A DNA stretch of 64,000 nucleotides. It comes from Rhizorhabdus dicambivorans. Lineage in GTDB: Bacteria > Pseudomonadota > Alphaproteobacteria > Sphingomonadales > Sphingomonadaceae. The stretch spans positions 620,001 to 684,000 of the forward strand of contig NZ_CP023449.1 in NCBI RefSeq assembly GCF_002355275.1, given 5' to 3'. Each line of letters begins with the position of its first letter. Position 1 is the stretch's first letter. The translations under genes and the position numbers were made by a program. Shown piece after piece: positions 1 through 8,319 of this stretch. The notes under the pieces were generated by a model. It ran no database searches, was not told the origin of the DNA, and saw only the letters and a list, made by a program, of their open reading frames with translations.

Positions 1-1261
1 GCTCGCGGTCGGCCTCATCGGCGCGTCCGAGCAATAGCAGCGCCTGCGATGCGGCGAGGTGGCTCTCGGCCGAGACCCAGCCCGAGGCGAAGGCGGGCCT
101 AAGCGCCGCCAGCGCGCCTTGCGGATCGTTGTTGGCGATTAGCGCCCAGGCGAGCGTGGTACGCGGCAGGCCATAGGGCCGGGCGGCGACATCGGCGCGC
201 GCATAGGCGAGCGCCTTCCTCGGATCGCCGAAGGCGAGTTCATGTTCTGCGGCATGGCCGGCGGCGGCCTCTGGGAACAGGCGGTAGCGTTCGGCCCAGA
301 TCGCGCCGGCACGATCGGCCCAGAGCTTTGCGCGCGCGGCTTCGCCGCCCGCCCGGTAGAGCGAGGCGAGCGCATCCATCGCCTCCGGGCTGGCCGATGT
401 CCGCGCGATTCGCCCGAAAGCGGCGATCGCCTTCGGCTCGCGGCCTTCGAGCGCGTCGATCTGCGCGCGGTGGGCCTCGATCAGCCACCAGCCGGGAAAC
501 AGGCGCGCGGCGCGGTCGAAATGGCGCGCCGCCGCAGCCCGGTCGCCGCGCCGCAATTCGATCGCCCCGCGCCGCAAGGCCAGATCGGCGAGCAGCTGGG
601 CATTGGGCAGCCGCGCTGCGCGCTCGACCCCGTCGATCAGCCCCAGCGCCTCATCGGCTTTGCCGGTGCGCGCGGCCAGTTCGGCGCGCCGCAGCGCGAT
701 GCCGGGGGCAGCGGGATCGGCCCCCGATGCCGCATAGCGGGCGTGGGCCCCGGCGGTGTCGCCGCGATAGAAGGCGATGTCCCCGCGCACCAGCCGCAGC
801 TCGGTCATGTCCTCGATCTCGGGCCGCACCGCATATTGGTCGATCGCGTCGGCCATCTGCTCGGCTAGGCCCAGCCGATGCATCGCCATCGCCAGCGCGA
901 GCTGGGTTAGATGTGGGCCGGTGCCCTTGTCGGCGACCGCGAAGCCGCGATCGAGCGCCGCCTGGGCGGCGGCATAGTCGGCGAAGCCGCCGGTCAGTCG
1001 GGCGCGGGCGATATGGGCATTGGCCAGCCGCTCCTGGAAAAGCCATTCGCCCGGATGATCGCGGGCCAGCTGTTCCGCCCCGGTCAGGACGGCGTCGGCC
1101 CGGTCAATCGCCACCGCATGGCTGCGCGGCCCGCTGTTGCTGGGCTGGCGATCGACGGGCGGTGGCGGCGCGCCGTAACGGCCATACAGCCAGCCGGCGC
1201 CCGCCACCAGCAGCAGCGCCGCGACGGTCAGCAGCAGCCAGTGCCCGAGCGGCCTCTTCAT
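1..1261 (-). CDS. TPR-repeat protein, C-terminus cut by window edge
   Basis: The reading frame is open from an ATG at 1261 to the left edge, giving about 420 residues with no stop. It begins MKRPLGHWLLLTVAALLL, one N-terminal membrane segment or uncleaved signal, followed by Ala/Leu/Arg-rich helical pairs that look like degenerate tetratricopeptide repeats (for example around residues 80-130 and 190-260). It probably sits in the periplasm anchored to the inner membrane. Its start overlaps the stop of the next gene upstream by ATGA, so it is the third gene of a VOC / Pr6Pr / TPR operon. The substrate or partner cannot be told from the sequence. The TPR call is from pattern only. Confidence 0.75.
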   Translation of the reverse strand, partial: MKRPLGHWLLLTVAALLLVAGAGWLYGRYGAPPPPVDRQPSNSGPRSHAVAIDRADAVLTGAEQLARDHPGEWLFQERLANAHIARARLTGGFADYAAAQAALDRGFAVADKGTGPHLTQLALAMAMHRLGLAEQMADAIDQYAVRPEIEDMTELRLVRGDIAFYRGDTAGAHARYAASGADPAAPGIALRRAELAARTGKADEALGLIDGVERAARLPNAQLLADLALRRGAIELRRGDRAAAARHFDRAARLFPGWWLIEAHRAQIDALEGREPKAIAAFGRIARTSASPEAMDALASLYRAGGEAARAKLWADRAGAIWAERYRLFPEAAAGHAAEHELAFGDPRKALAYARADVAARPYGLPRTTLAWALIANNDPQGALAALRPAFASGWVSAESHLAASQALLLLGRADEADRE

Positions 1262-1872
1262 GTACGCGCCAGCCGCAGGTCGATCGCGCGCAGCGCATGG
1301 CCGACCGCGAAGAACAGGAAGCCGAGCGCGGCGATATTGGCGAGGGTGCGGGCGTAGCCGAACTGGCCGGCATCGAGGAAGAAATAGGGATAGAAGCCGT
1401 CGATGGCCCCGCGCGCCAGGCTCCAGCCGGCAAAGATCAGCGGAAACACTATCCAGCGCAGCGGCGCCACGGGATCGATGCCGCCATGCGGCGGAAAGGC
1501 GATCCAGCAGGCGAGCCAGGCGGCTGGCGTCACCGTGTGGAGCAGCAGATTGCCCCACCAGCCCAGCGCGCCGGGCGGAACCATATGGCCGAGCAGCAGA
1601 TGGAAGACGATCGCCACGACGAGGATGTGGAGGCTGATCGCGGTCCGCACCGCCGGCCGCGTCGCCCAGCGATGGAGGCGGCCTCGCCCCAGCGCGACGC
1701 CGATTGCGGCGGCGGCGACGAGCGCGTTGGTCTGGATGGTGAAATAGCTGAGGAAACGAATGCTGTAATAGAGCATGTCGACGTCGCGGGTGAGCAGGAT
1801 CGCATAATGGAGCGCGATCCCGGCCAGGGCGGACAGCGCCACCAGCGCATGGGCGAGGCGGACGATGCTCAT
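1258..1872 (-). CDS. Pr6Pr family integral membrane protein
   Basis: A 204-residue polytopic membrane protein with about six hydrophobic segments. Features such as SYFTIQTN near the N-terminus, a HILVVAIVFHLLLGH helix and the later DGFYPYFFLD segment match the Pr6Pr (FAR-17a/AIG1-like) family, whose function is not established. I chose the ATG at 1872 because it overlaps the upstream VOC gene stop by ATGA. A longer frame up to 1959 runs back through that gene and lacks family similarity. The gene is translationally coupled on both sides. Confidence 0.8.
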   Translation of the reverse strand: MSIVRLAHALVALSALAGIALHYAILLTRDVDMLYYSIRFLSYFTIQTNALVAAAAIGVALGRGRLHRWATRPAVRTAISLHILVVAIVFHLLLGHMVPPGALGWWGNLLLHTVTPAAWLACWIAFPPHGGIDPVAPLRWIVFPLIFAGWSLARGAIDGFYPYFFLDAGQFGYARTLANIAALGFLFFAVGHALRAIDLRLART

Positions 1873-2255
1873 GCCGTTGCCGGCGGCTCCCACAGTTCTA
1901 TGGCGTTGCCCTCGGGATCGTGGATGCGGGCGAAGCGGCCGGTTTCGGGGGCATCCCATTCGGCGCGGGTCTCGACCGCGATTCCGGCGGCTTTCAGCGT
2001 GGCGATCAGCGCATCGATCCCCTCGACCCTCAGGTTGATCATGAACTGTTTGTCGGCGGCGAAATAATCACTGTCCGCGCGGAACGGGGCGAACACCATC
2101 GGCCCGCCGCGAACGGTCCAATACCATTCGGACGGATCGCCCTCGCCGCTCGCATCGCAGCCAGCGCCGACGCCGAGATGGTCGCGATACCAGGCGTTGA
2201 GCGCATCGGGGTCCGTTGCCCGGAAGAACAGCCCGCCCATGCCGATCACGCCCAT
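1869..2255 (-). CDS. VOC family (glyoxalase/bleomycin-resistance fold) protein
   Basis: A 128-residue single VOC domain. It opens with GGLFFRATDPDALNAWYRDH and ends with IHDPEGNAIELWEPP, the usual beta-alpha-beta-beta-beta signature in which the C-terminal Glu supplies a metal ligand. Members are metal-dependent lyases, isomerases, dioxygenases or resistance proteins. Nothing here fixes the substrate. It is the first gene of a three-gene operon with the Pr6Pr and TPR genes. The 174 bp upstream contain a REP-like palindrome. Confidence 0.85.
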   Translation of the reverse strand: MGVIGMGGLFFRATDPDALNAWYRDHLGVGAGCDASGEGDPSEWYWTVRGGPMVFAPFRADSDYFAADKQFMINLRVEGIDALIATLKAAGIAVETRAEWDAPETGRFARIHDPEGNAIELWEPPATA

Positions 2256-2330
2256 ATGCGCTTCCCCTGCCTGTCCCGCGCATCCCAGCGATAAGCCAGG
2301 ATTGTTGCAAGCGGATTCGCCAGTTCCTTC

Positions 2331-2412
2331 GTCATCCCGGCGGGAGCCGGGATCTCCCTTCCCTTCGTGCGGGACAAGAAGGCAGTGGGATTCCAGCTTT
2401 CGCTGGCATGAG
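2331..2412. repeat. REP-like intergenic palindrome pair
   Basis: Two imperfect palindromes beginning with GTCATCCCGGCGGGAGCCGG and ending GGGATTCCAGCTTTCGCTGG lie head to head between pgi and the VOC gene. They belong to the family seen elsewhere in the window near 24191, 26231, 49229, 58742, 61285 and 63123. The site may act as a terminator or a BIME-like element. Confidence 0.6.
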
Positions 2413-2429
2413 GGGGGCAGGACGGGGTC

Positions 2430-3947
2430 TTACCCCAGGGCGCGGGCGATCAGCGCCCTTGTCGAGGGGTCGAAGCGGTCGGTGCCTTCGCTCTCGATCG
2501 ACCGGGCGATCTCCTTGCCTAGCTCGACGCCGAACTGGTCGAACGGGTTGATCCCCATCAGCACCGCATTGGCGAAGGTGCGATGCTCGTAGAAGGCGAG
2601 CAGCGCGCCGAGCCGCGCGGCATCGACCCGGTCGAGCAGGATCGTGGTCGAGGGCCGGTCGCCGGGATAGGCGCGGGCCGGATCGCCATCATTGGCCTTG
2701 CCCGCCATCAGTGCCGCGCCCTGCGCGAAGCAGTTGACCAGCAGGGTGCGGTGGTGCGCCTCGTCGAGCGGATGATCGGGCTCGATCGCGGCGACGAACT
2801 CGACGGGAACGAGACGGGTGCCCTGGTGGAGCAGCTGGAAGACGGCATGCTGCGCGTCGGTGCCGACGCCGCCCCAGGTGATCGCGGCGGTGGGCGTGTC
2901 GACCGGCGATCCGTCGGCCTTCACCCGCTTGCCGTTCGATTCCATCTCCAGCTGCTGGAGATAGGAGGGCAGCAGCCGCAGCCGCTCGTCATAGGCGAAG
3001 ACCGCGCGGGTCTCGGCGCCGCGCGCGACCGAATAATATTGGTCGACGAAGGCGGCGAGCAGCGGCAGGTTCGCCTCCGCCGGGGCGAGCCGGAAATGCC
3101 GGTCCATCGCCGCCGCGCCCTCCAGCAGGCTTTCGAACGCGTCCCAGCCCAGCGCCAGCGCCGCCGGGAAGCCGATCGACGACCATAAGGAATAGCGGCC
3201 GCCGACGCTTTCGGCGAAGGGCAGGATACGGGTCTCGTCGACGCCCCATTCCACCGCCTTGTCGGGCGCGGCGGTCAGCGCGATCACCCGTGCATAGGGA
3301 TCGTCGACATTGTCCTCCTCCATCCAGGCGAGCACGCTGCGCGCGTTGAGCATCGTCTCGGTGGTGGTGAAGGTCTTGGAGGCAACCACCAGCAGCGTCG
3401 CCTGCGGATCGAAGCGCTCGAACACCTCGTCGAGCGCGGCGCCGTCGACATTCGACACCACCGCCACCTCATAGCGGTCGCTGTTGCGGCCGAGCGCGTC
3501 GACCAGCAGGTCCGGCCCCAGCGCCGATCCGCCGATGCCGACATGGAGGATGTGGCGGATCGGGCCGAACGCCTCGGCCTCGATCGCGTCGATCATGCCC
3601 CGCATCCGCGCGTGGAACTGACGGGCGCGGGCGACGCTGTCGGGGGCACCACTGCCCCGTTCGGCGGGGTGCTCGGCGGCCCGGCCTTCCGTTACGTTCA
3701 CCGCCTCCCCCGCGAACAGCGCGTCGCGCCTGGCCGCGAAGCCGCTCGCGTCGGCCAGCGCGGTGAAGCGGGCGATCAGCTCCGTCGAAATATGGGTCTT
3801 GGAGAAATCGAACAGCAGCCCGGCCTCCTCGATCGCCAGCCGCGACAGGCGGTCGGGTTCGGCGGTGAAGAGGTCGGTCAGGCTCGTCGCCGGCGCCTGG
3901 CGGATCGCTTCCCAGGCGGCGTTCGGGGAGGCTGGGGCCTCGCTCAT
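2430..3947 (-). CDS. pgi: Glucose-6-phosphate isomerase
   Basis: Interconverts glucose-6-phosphate and fructose-6-phosphate in the cytosol. The 505-residue protein has the PGI landmarks: the sugar-phosphate loop GIGGSALGPDLLVDAL, VASKTFTTTETM, the GGRYSLWSSIG segment, and QLEMESNGKR. The N-terminal 60 residues are compact, as in alphaproteobacterial forms. The start at 3947 is preferred over the ATG five codons upstream because GGAG lies nine bases before it. The gene is monocistronic and divergent from the cache protein at 4120, with 172 bp between them. Confidence 0.96.
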   Translation of the reverse strand: MSEAPASPNAAWEAIRQAPATSLTDLFTAEPDRLSRLAIEEAGLLFDFSKTHISTELIARFTALADASGFAARRDALFAGEAVNVTEGRAAEHPAERGSGAPDSVARARQFHARMRGMIDAIEAEAFGPIRHILHVGIGGSALGPDLLVDALGRNSDRYEVAVVSNVDGAALDEVFERFDPQATLLVVASKTFTTTETMLNARSVLAWMEEDNVDDPYARVIALTAAPDKAVEWGVDETRILPFAESVGGRYSLWSSIGFPAALALGWDAFESLLEGAAAMDRHFRLAPAEANLPLLAAFVDQYYSVARGAETRAVFAYDERLRLLPSYLQQLEMESNGKRVKADGSPVDTPTAAITWGGVGTDAQHAVFQLLHQGTRLVPVEFVAAIEPDHPLDEAHHRTLLVNCFAQGAALMAGKANDGDPARAYPGDRPSTTILLDRVDAARLGALLAFYEHRTFANAVLMGINPFDQFGVELGKEIARSIESEGTDRFDPSTRALIARALG

Positions 3948-4119
3948 GATGTCATTCTCCATAGTGCAGTGCAGCGAATGGCGGATTTTGGTGGAATTCG
4001 ACGTATCCGCTTACCTTTTGTTCACCATTTACGGTCACCTTCTTTCTCTGAAAGAGCAACCGAATCCATCACTATGATGCCGAGGGTGCCGCAAACGGGG
4101 TCGGATCGGGAGACCACGC

Positions 4120-5145
4120 ATGCAGGATGATATCTTGCGCCTGGCCTATGAGGTCTCGCGCATCACGGAAGAAAAGGTCGATCGTATCGACCGGGTGATG
4201 AAGCAGACCGGCATGCTGGCGATCAACGCCCGGCTGGAGGCGGCGCGCGCCGGCGAGGCGGGGCGCGCCTTCTCGGTCGTCGCGCAGGAATTGGGGGCGC
4301 TGGCCACCGCCATCTCGGGAATCGGCGCGGAGTTGCGCTCGGCGATCGCGTCGAACATCGCCTCGCTGCGCACCGCCGGCAGCCAGATGCTGGTCGATTT
4401 CAAGGGCACCCGCCATACCGATCTCGCCCGATCGGCGGTCGAGATCATCGATCGCAACCTCTATGAACGCTCGTGCGACGTGCGCTGGTGGGCGACCGAC
4501 AGCTCGGTGACCCAGGTGCTCGAGGATCCCAGCACCGCCAATATCGCGCACGCGACCGAGCGGCTGGCGACGATCCTGCGCAGCTACACCGTCTATCTCG
4601 ACCTTTGGGTGGCCGACCGCCACGGCCGCGTGATCGCCACCGGGCGGCCCGACAGCTATCCCGACGCGATCGGGCAGAATGTCGCCGGCGAGGACTGGTT
4701 CCGCGCGGCGATGGGAACCCAGACCGGCGACGATTTCCGCGTCTGCGACATCTCGACCAACCCGACGCTGGGCCAGGCCCAGGTGGCGACCTACTCGACC
4801 GCGGTGCGCGAGGGCGGCCGCACCCGTGGCACGCCGATCGGCGCGCTCGGCATCTTCTTCGACTGGGCGCCCCAGGCCGCCGCGATCCTCGACGGAATCG
4901 GCCTGTCGCCGGCCGAGCGCACCACATCGCGCCTGATGCTGCTCGACGCGACCCACCGAATCATCGCCTCGTCGGACGGACAGGGTATCTGCACCGAGCA
5001 TTATCCGCTCCAGACCGAACGGCGCGAGAGCGGCTATTACCAGCGCGACGGCAAGCTGATCGCCTTCGCCCTGACCCCCGGTTACGAGACCTATCGCGGC
5101 CTCGGCTGGCTGGGTTGCATCGAAAGCGAGATGGTCGACGATTAG
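4120..5145 (+). CDS. Soluble MCP-tip plus cache-domain sensor
   Basis: A 341-residue protein with no signal peptide or membrane segment. Residues 1-75 form a helical segment containing GMLAINARLEAARAGEAGRA, a close match to the conserved hairpin tip of methyl-accepting chemotaxis proteins that contacts CheA/CheW. Residues about 105-310 resemble a cache/PAS-like sensor (DLWVADRHGRVIATGRP, GQNVAGEDWFRAAM). The order is inverted compared with ordinary receptors, and the long adaptation helices and HAMP domain are missing. A strong GGGAGA lies seven bases before the ATG. No che genes are nearby. It could be a soluble chemoreceptor fragment or a sensor that borrows CheA/CheW from elsewhere. Confidence 0.75.
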   Translation: MQDDILRLAYEVSRITEEKVDRIDRVMKQTGMLAINARLEAARAGEAGRAFSVVAQELGALATAISGIGAELRSAIASNIASLRTAGSQMLVDFKGTRHTDLARSAVEIIDRNLYERSCDVRWWATDSSVTQVLEDPSTANIAHATERLATILRSYTVYLDLWVADRHGRVIATGRPDSYPDAIGQNVAGEDWFRAAMGTQTGDDFRVCDISTNPTLGQAQVATYSTAVREGGRTRGTPIGALGIFFDWAPQAAAILDGIGLSPAERTTSRLMLLDATHRIIASSDGQGICTEHYPLQTERRESGYYQRDGKLIAFALTPGYETYRGLGWLGCIESEMVDD

Positions 5146-5211
5146 ACGATTGGCGTCGCCCCGACGGACGCTGAACTGGCGCTTCCCACGGCACATCGCT
5201 ACAGAGCGGCG

Positions 5212-6081
5212 ATGCGTCCTCCCAAGAAGCCGTCCGGAAATCCCATACCGCCGCCCAAGCTTGGCCGCCGACAGGCGCGCGGCCTGGCCCGGCCGGTCAA
5301 GCCGTCGGTTCCCCACCCCGCCCGCGCCGCCGCCGCCAAGGGCGGCAAGGAGCCGCAGCGCATCGCCAAGCTGCTGGCCCGAGCCGGCATCGCCTCGCGC
5401 CGCGAGATCGAGCGGATGATCGTCGAGGGGCGGGTCGCGATCGACGGCAATGCGATCGATACCCCCGCCACCCTGCTGACCTCGCTGAAAGGCGTGACCG
5501 TTGACGGCAAGCCGGTAGCGGCGCCCGAGGCGACCCGGCTGTTCCTGTTCCACAAGCCCAAGGGCCTGCTCACCACCGAGCGCGATCCCAAGGGGCGGCC
5601 GACCATCTACGACAGGCTGCCGGCGGGCCTGCCCCGCGTCATGCCGATCGGCCGGCTCGACCTGAACACCGAAGGGCTGCTGCTGCTCACCACCGATGGC
5701 GAGTTCAAGCGCCAGCTGGAGCTGCCGGCGACCGGGGTGGAGCGGGTCTATCGCGCCCGTGCCTATGGCAACGTCACCCAGGACCAGCTCGAATCGCTGA
5801 TCGAGGGGGTCGAGATCGACGGGGTCCGCTACGGATCGATCGACGCGAACATGGAACGGCGCACCGGCGCCAATGTCTGGATCGAGATGAAGCTGCGCGA
5901 GGGCAAGAACCGCGAAGTTCGCCGCGTGCTCGAATATCTCGGCCTCGAGGTGTCACGCCTGATCCGCATCGCCTATGGCCCGTTCGAGCTGGGCGATCTC
6001 CAGCCGGGCGAGGTGGGCGAGATATTGCAGCACCAGCTCGTCGCCTTCCGCAAGACGCTGAAGGCCGCGAAGCCGGCATGA
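5212..6081 (+). CDS. rluB: 23S rRNA pseudouridine synthase (RluB/RsuA family)
   Basis: A 289-residue cytosolic enzyme that isomerises uridine in rRNA. A basic, Pro-rich N-terminal tail (1-45) is followed by an S4 RNA-binding domain (about 47-100, RIAKLLARAGIASRREIERM) and the catalytic domain with GRLDLNTEGLLLLT, where Asp150 is the expected nucleophile. The later REGKNREVRRVLEYLGLEV motif is typical of the RsuA/RluB/RluE/RluF branch. The tail is consistent with RluB (helix 80 of 23S rRNA). RluE or RsuA identity cannot be fully excluded. It overlaps rsmD by ATGA. Confidence 0.88.
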   Translation: MRPPKKPSGNPIPPPKLGRRQARGLARPVKPSVPHPARAAAAKGGKEPQRIAKLLARAGIASRREIERMIVEGRVAIDGNAIDTPATLLTSLKGVTVDGKPVAAPEATRLFLFHKPKGLLTTERDPKGRPTIYDRLPAGLPRVMPIGRLDLNTEGLLLLTTDGEFKRQLELPATGVERVYRARAYGNVTQDQLESLIEGVEIDGVRYGSIDANMERRTGANVWIEMKLREGKNREVRRVLEYLGLEVSRLIRIAYGPFELGDLQPGEVGEILQHQLVAFRKTLKAAKPA

Positions 6082-6599
6082 GGATCATCGCCGGCCAATG
6101 GCGCGGGCGGCCATTGCTGGCGCCCGAGGGGCAGGCGACGCGCCCGACCGCCGACCGCACCCGCGAGGCGCTGTTCTCTATGCTGACCAGCCGTCTGGGC
6201 AGCTTCGAGGGGCTGAAGGTGGCCGATATCTGCGCGGGGACCGGGGCGCTGGGCCTGGAGGCGCTGTCGCGCGGCGCGGCGCATTGCGTGTTCGTCGAGC
6301 GCGACCGTACCGCGATCGAGGCACTGCGCGCCAATATCGCCAGGCTGGGCGCGGATGCCGAGGTGCGCCCGGTCGCGGCCGAGGGGTTCGCCGGCGGGCC
6401 GTTCGATCTTGTGTTGGTCGATCCGCCCTACGGCACCGGCCTGGGGCAGAAGATACTCCCGAAGATCGGCCTCGCGCCTGGCGGCTGGGCCAGCATCGAG
6501 ACCGCGAAGACCGAAGAGGTCGCCGTGCCGGGCTTCACCGTGGAAGCCGAGCGGGTGCATGGCAAGGCCCGCATCACGCTGCTCCGCGCGGAAAGCTGA
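6078..6599 (+). CDS. rsmD: 16S rRNA (guanine-966-N2)-methyltransferase
   Basis: A 173-residue SAM-dependent methyltransferase. The N-terminal MRIIAGQWRGRPL and RPTADRTREALFSML are hallmarks of RsmD. Motif I is VADICAGTGALGLEALSRGA (about 48-67) and motif IV is DPPY (115-118), the amino-methyltransferase catalytic motif. It is translationally coupled to rluB by an ATGA overlap, so both rRNA modification enzymes are made together. The stop lies five bases from the convergent TetR gene. Confidence 0.93.
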   Translation: MRIIAGQWRGRPLLAPEGQATRPTADRTREALFSMLTSRLGSFEGLKVADICAGTGALGLEALSRGAAHCVFVERDRTAIEALRANIARLGADAEVRPVAAEGFAGGPFDLVLVDPPYGTGLGQKILPKIGLAPGGWASIETAKTEEVAVPGFTVEAERVHGKARITLLRAES

Positions 6600-6604
6600 G
6601 CGGC

Positions 6605-7159
6605 TCAGGCCGCGGCCGCCTGAACCCGGGAGCGCGCCGCCGCCGCGACCGATGGCGCAGTCGATTCGAGCAGAGCGAGGCCGTTGACGATCGCCAGCAT
6701 CATCGCGGCGGCGCTGCGCGAGGCGGTGCCGGCCGGGAAATGGACGCTGCGCACGATCCAGTCGGTCCAGCCTTCGGCGATCTTCGACGCCGCGCGCGCA
6801 TGAAGGGCGTCGCCGCGCGTCGCGCGGGCCGCGACCTCGAACCACAGTTCGACGAAAGGCCGCGCTTCGGGCTTCGCCATCAGCGCGAGGGTGTGGCCCA
6901 CCATCAGATGCGGCGGGATGCGGACATTGCGGGTGCTGTCGGCCAGATAGGCGGCGAAGCGATGGGCGACGCAGCCCAGCACATCGTCGAGCAGCGCCGC
7001 CTTCGTCCCGAAATAATAGAGCAGCATGCGATCACTGGTGCCGAGCTTTGCCGCCGCCGGGCGCAGCGACAGTGCATCGAGCCCGCCCTGCAGGGCAAGG
7101 TCGGCCAGCGCTTCGGTAAGCCCGGCGCGCCTGGCGCCGCGAGCCGTAGATATTTCCAT
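6605..7159 (-). CDS. TetR-family transcriptional regulator
   Basis: A 184-residue protein with an N-terminal helix-turn-helix (about 12-55: GLTEALADLALQGGLDALSL followed by GTSDRMLLYYFGTKAAL, where the YYFGTK segment is the TetR recognition-helix end). The rest is all-helical, as expected for a ligand-binding and dimer domain. It faces the CMD/SnoaL pair across a region with two perfect palindromes 15-45 bp upstream of its own start, so autoregulation and control of that pair are likely. The ligand is unknown. Confidence 0.88.
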   Translation of the reverse strand: MEISTARGARRAGLTEALADLALQGGLDALSLRPAAAKLGTSDRMLLYYFGTKAALLDDVLGCVAHRFAAYLADSTRNVRIPPHLMVGHTLALMAKPEARPFVELWFEVAARATRGDALHARAASKIAEGWTDWIVRSVHFPAGTASRSAAAMMLAIVNGLALLESTAPSVAAAARSRVQAAAA

Positions 7160-7173
7160 GTGCGAATCCCCCG

Positions 7174-7188
7174 ATTGCCCGAGGCAAT
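7174..7188. promoter_or_regulatory. Palindrome ATTGCC-CGA-GGCAAT upstream of TetR gene
   Basis: A perfect 6-bp inverted repeat with a 3-base centre, 15 bp from the TetR start codon and directly abutting a second palindrome. Its position fits an operator, but no binding data exist. Confidence 0.45.
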
Positions 7189-7203
7189 GTAGCAGACGCT
7201 ACA
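7188..7203. promoter_or_regulatory. Palindrome TGTAGC-AGAC-GCTACA, probable TetR operator
   Basis: A perfect 16-bp inverted repeat between the divergent TetR gene (start 7159) and the CMD gene (start 7334). Length, symmetry and position are typical of TetR-family operators. I infer that the neighbouring TetR protein binds here. Confidence 0.55.
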
Positions 7204-7333
7204 GGCTCGTGCACGGCGGGAATCGTGAACTTTTGTGTCGAACCGGGGCGAATTCCTGCTTTTTCGACCTAGCCAATCTGCCGGGTGCGGGATTCGGGCG
7301 CCGCGCCGACAATCATCACGAGAGGAGAATGAC

Positions 7334-7855
7334 ATGGCGCGAATCGAACTTCCGGACGGCAACGAACCCGATCGGGCCCGGATGTGGCAGATGATCGCGC
7401 CCGACATCGGCACGGCGGCGGAGCGCTTCAGCGAGGCGATCCAGCGTGAGTCGATCGTCCCCGTGCCGGAGCATGAGGCGGCGCGCATTCGCATCGCCCA
7501 CATCAACGGCTGCGAGCCCTGCTCCGACGCGCGCATCGCCGACATGGATGCCTTCGGGCTCGACGAGGCCTTCTACAATGACGTCGACGATCCCGCGCTG
7601 CGCCACCGTTATGCCCCCCGTGTCCGCCTCGCCATCGGCTTTGCCGAGCGCTTCGCGGAAGGGGCGCAGGCCTTCGACGACGCCTTCTGGGCCGAACTGC
7701 GCAAAGGCTTCAGCGATGCCGAGATCATCGACCTCGCCGCCTCCTGCGCCAAATGGCTCGGCCTCGGCCGGATCAACGCGGTGCTCGATCTCAGCGTCGC
7801 CTGCCCGATCCGTATCACCCCATCGCGCAACGCCCGCCCGATCGCCGCGGCATGA
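7334..7855 (+). CDS. Carboxymuconolactone decarboxylase / AhpD-like protein
   Basis: A 173-residue protein with the all-helical CMD fold. The motif HINGCEPCSDARI (Cys60, Cys63) corresponds to the CxxC redox pair of AhpD-like alkylhydroperoxidases. However, the His normally three residues after the second Cys is replaced (CSDAR), so classical AhpD proton-relay chemistry may be altered. The ATG at 7334 is preferred over the longer frame from 7235 because GAGAGGAGA lies just upstream. It overlaps the SnoaL-like gene by ATGA and is divergent from a TetR regulator, which suggests an inducible two-gene operon. Confidence 0.82.
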   Translation: MARIELPDGNEPDRARMWQMIAPDIGTAAERFSEAIQRESIVPVPEHEAARIRIAHINGCEPCSDARIADMDAFGLDEAFYNDVDDPALRHRYAPRVRLAIGFAERFAEGAQAFDDAFWAELRKGFSDAEIIDLAASCAKWLGLGRINAVLDLSVACPIRITPSRNARPIAAA

Positions 7856-8319
7856 GCCCAGGGGAGCTGGCCGATTGTGCCGCGCTGACCGACCTGGTCC
7901 ATCGCTACGCCGCGACGATCGACGATCGCGATCTCGACGGGCTGGCGGCCTGCTTCGCGGAAGGGGCCGTCGCCGACTATGACGGCGGCACCCGGCTGGA
8001 GGGCCGCGCCGCGATCCGCGCCTTCATGGATCGGGCGTTTCGCGAGGGGATCGGCATGGCGACCCCCTCGACCCATATGATGAGCAACATACTGATCAGC
8101 GTCGATGGCGACGAAGCCGTGATCCGCACCAGCGCGATCGCCTGCCTCACCAACCGGCCCGGCTTCGTCACGGTGCGCGGCCTGCGCTATATCGACCGCT
8201 GCGTGAAGGAGGCGGGCCGCTGGCGCTTCGCCCATCGCCGCCATGTCTGCGACTGGCAGTTCGATGCCCCGGCGGGCACCATCGCCTCGGGCGTCAGCGC
8301 TTCCGCAGCAGCAGGCTGA
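7852..8319 (+). CDS. SnoaL-like / NTF2-fold protein
   Basis: A 155-residue protein with the SnoaL_4 pattern: the N-terminal helix ALTDLVHRYAATIDDRDLDG, LAACFAEGAVADYDGG, a central AIRAFMDRAF, and the C-terminal strands SNILISVDGDEA and RHVCDWQF. Family members include small dehydratases, isomerases and ring-hydroxylating accessory subunits. The start is set by the ATGA overlap with the CMD gene. Its 3' end overlaps the convergent methyltransferase gene by 26 bp. The substrate is unknown. Confidence 0.8.
   Translation: MSPGELADCAALTDLVHRYAATIDDRDLDGLAACFAEGAVADYDGGTRLEGRAAIRAFMDRAFREGIGMATPSTHMMSNILISVDGDEAVIRTSAIACLTNRPGFVTVRGLRYIDRCVKEAGRWRFAHRRHVCDWQFDAPAGTIASGVSASAAAG

Noticed and set aside
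328-2067. 579-codon open frame on the plus strand
   Set aside because: It is antisense to three overlapping genes (TPR, Pr6Pr, VOC) and rich in Arg/Pro/Ala without any domain.
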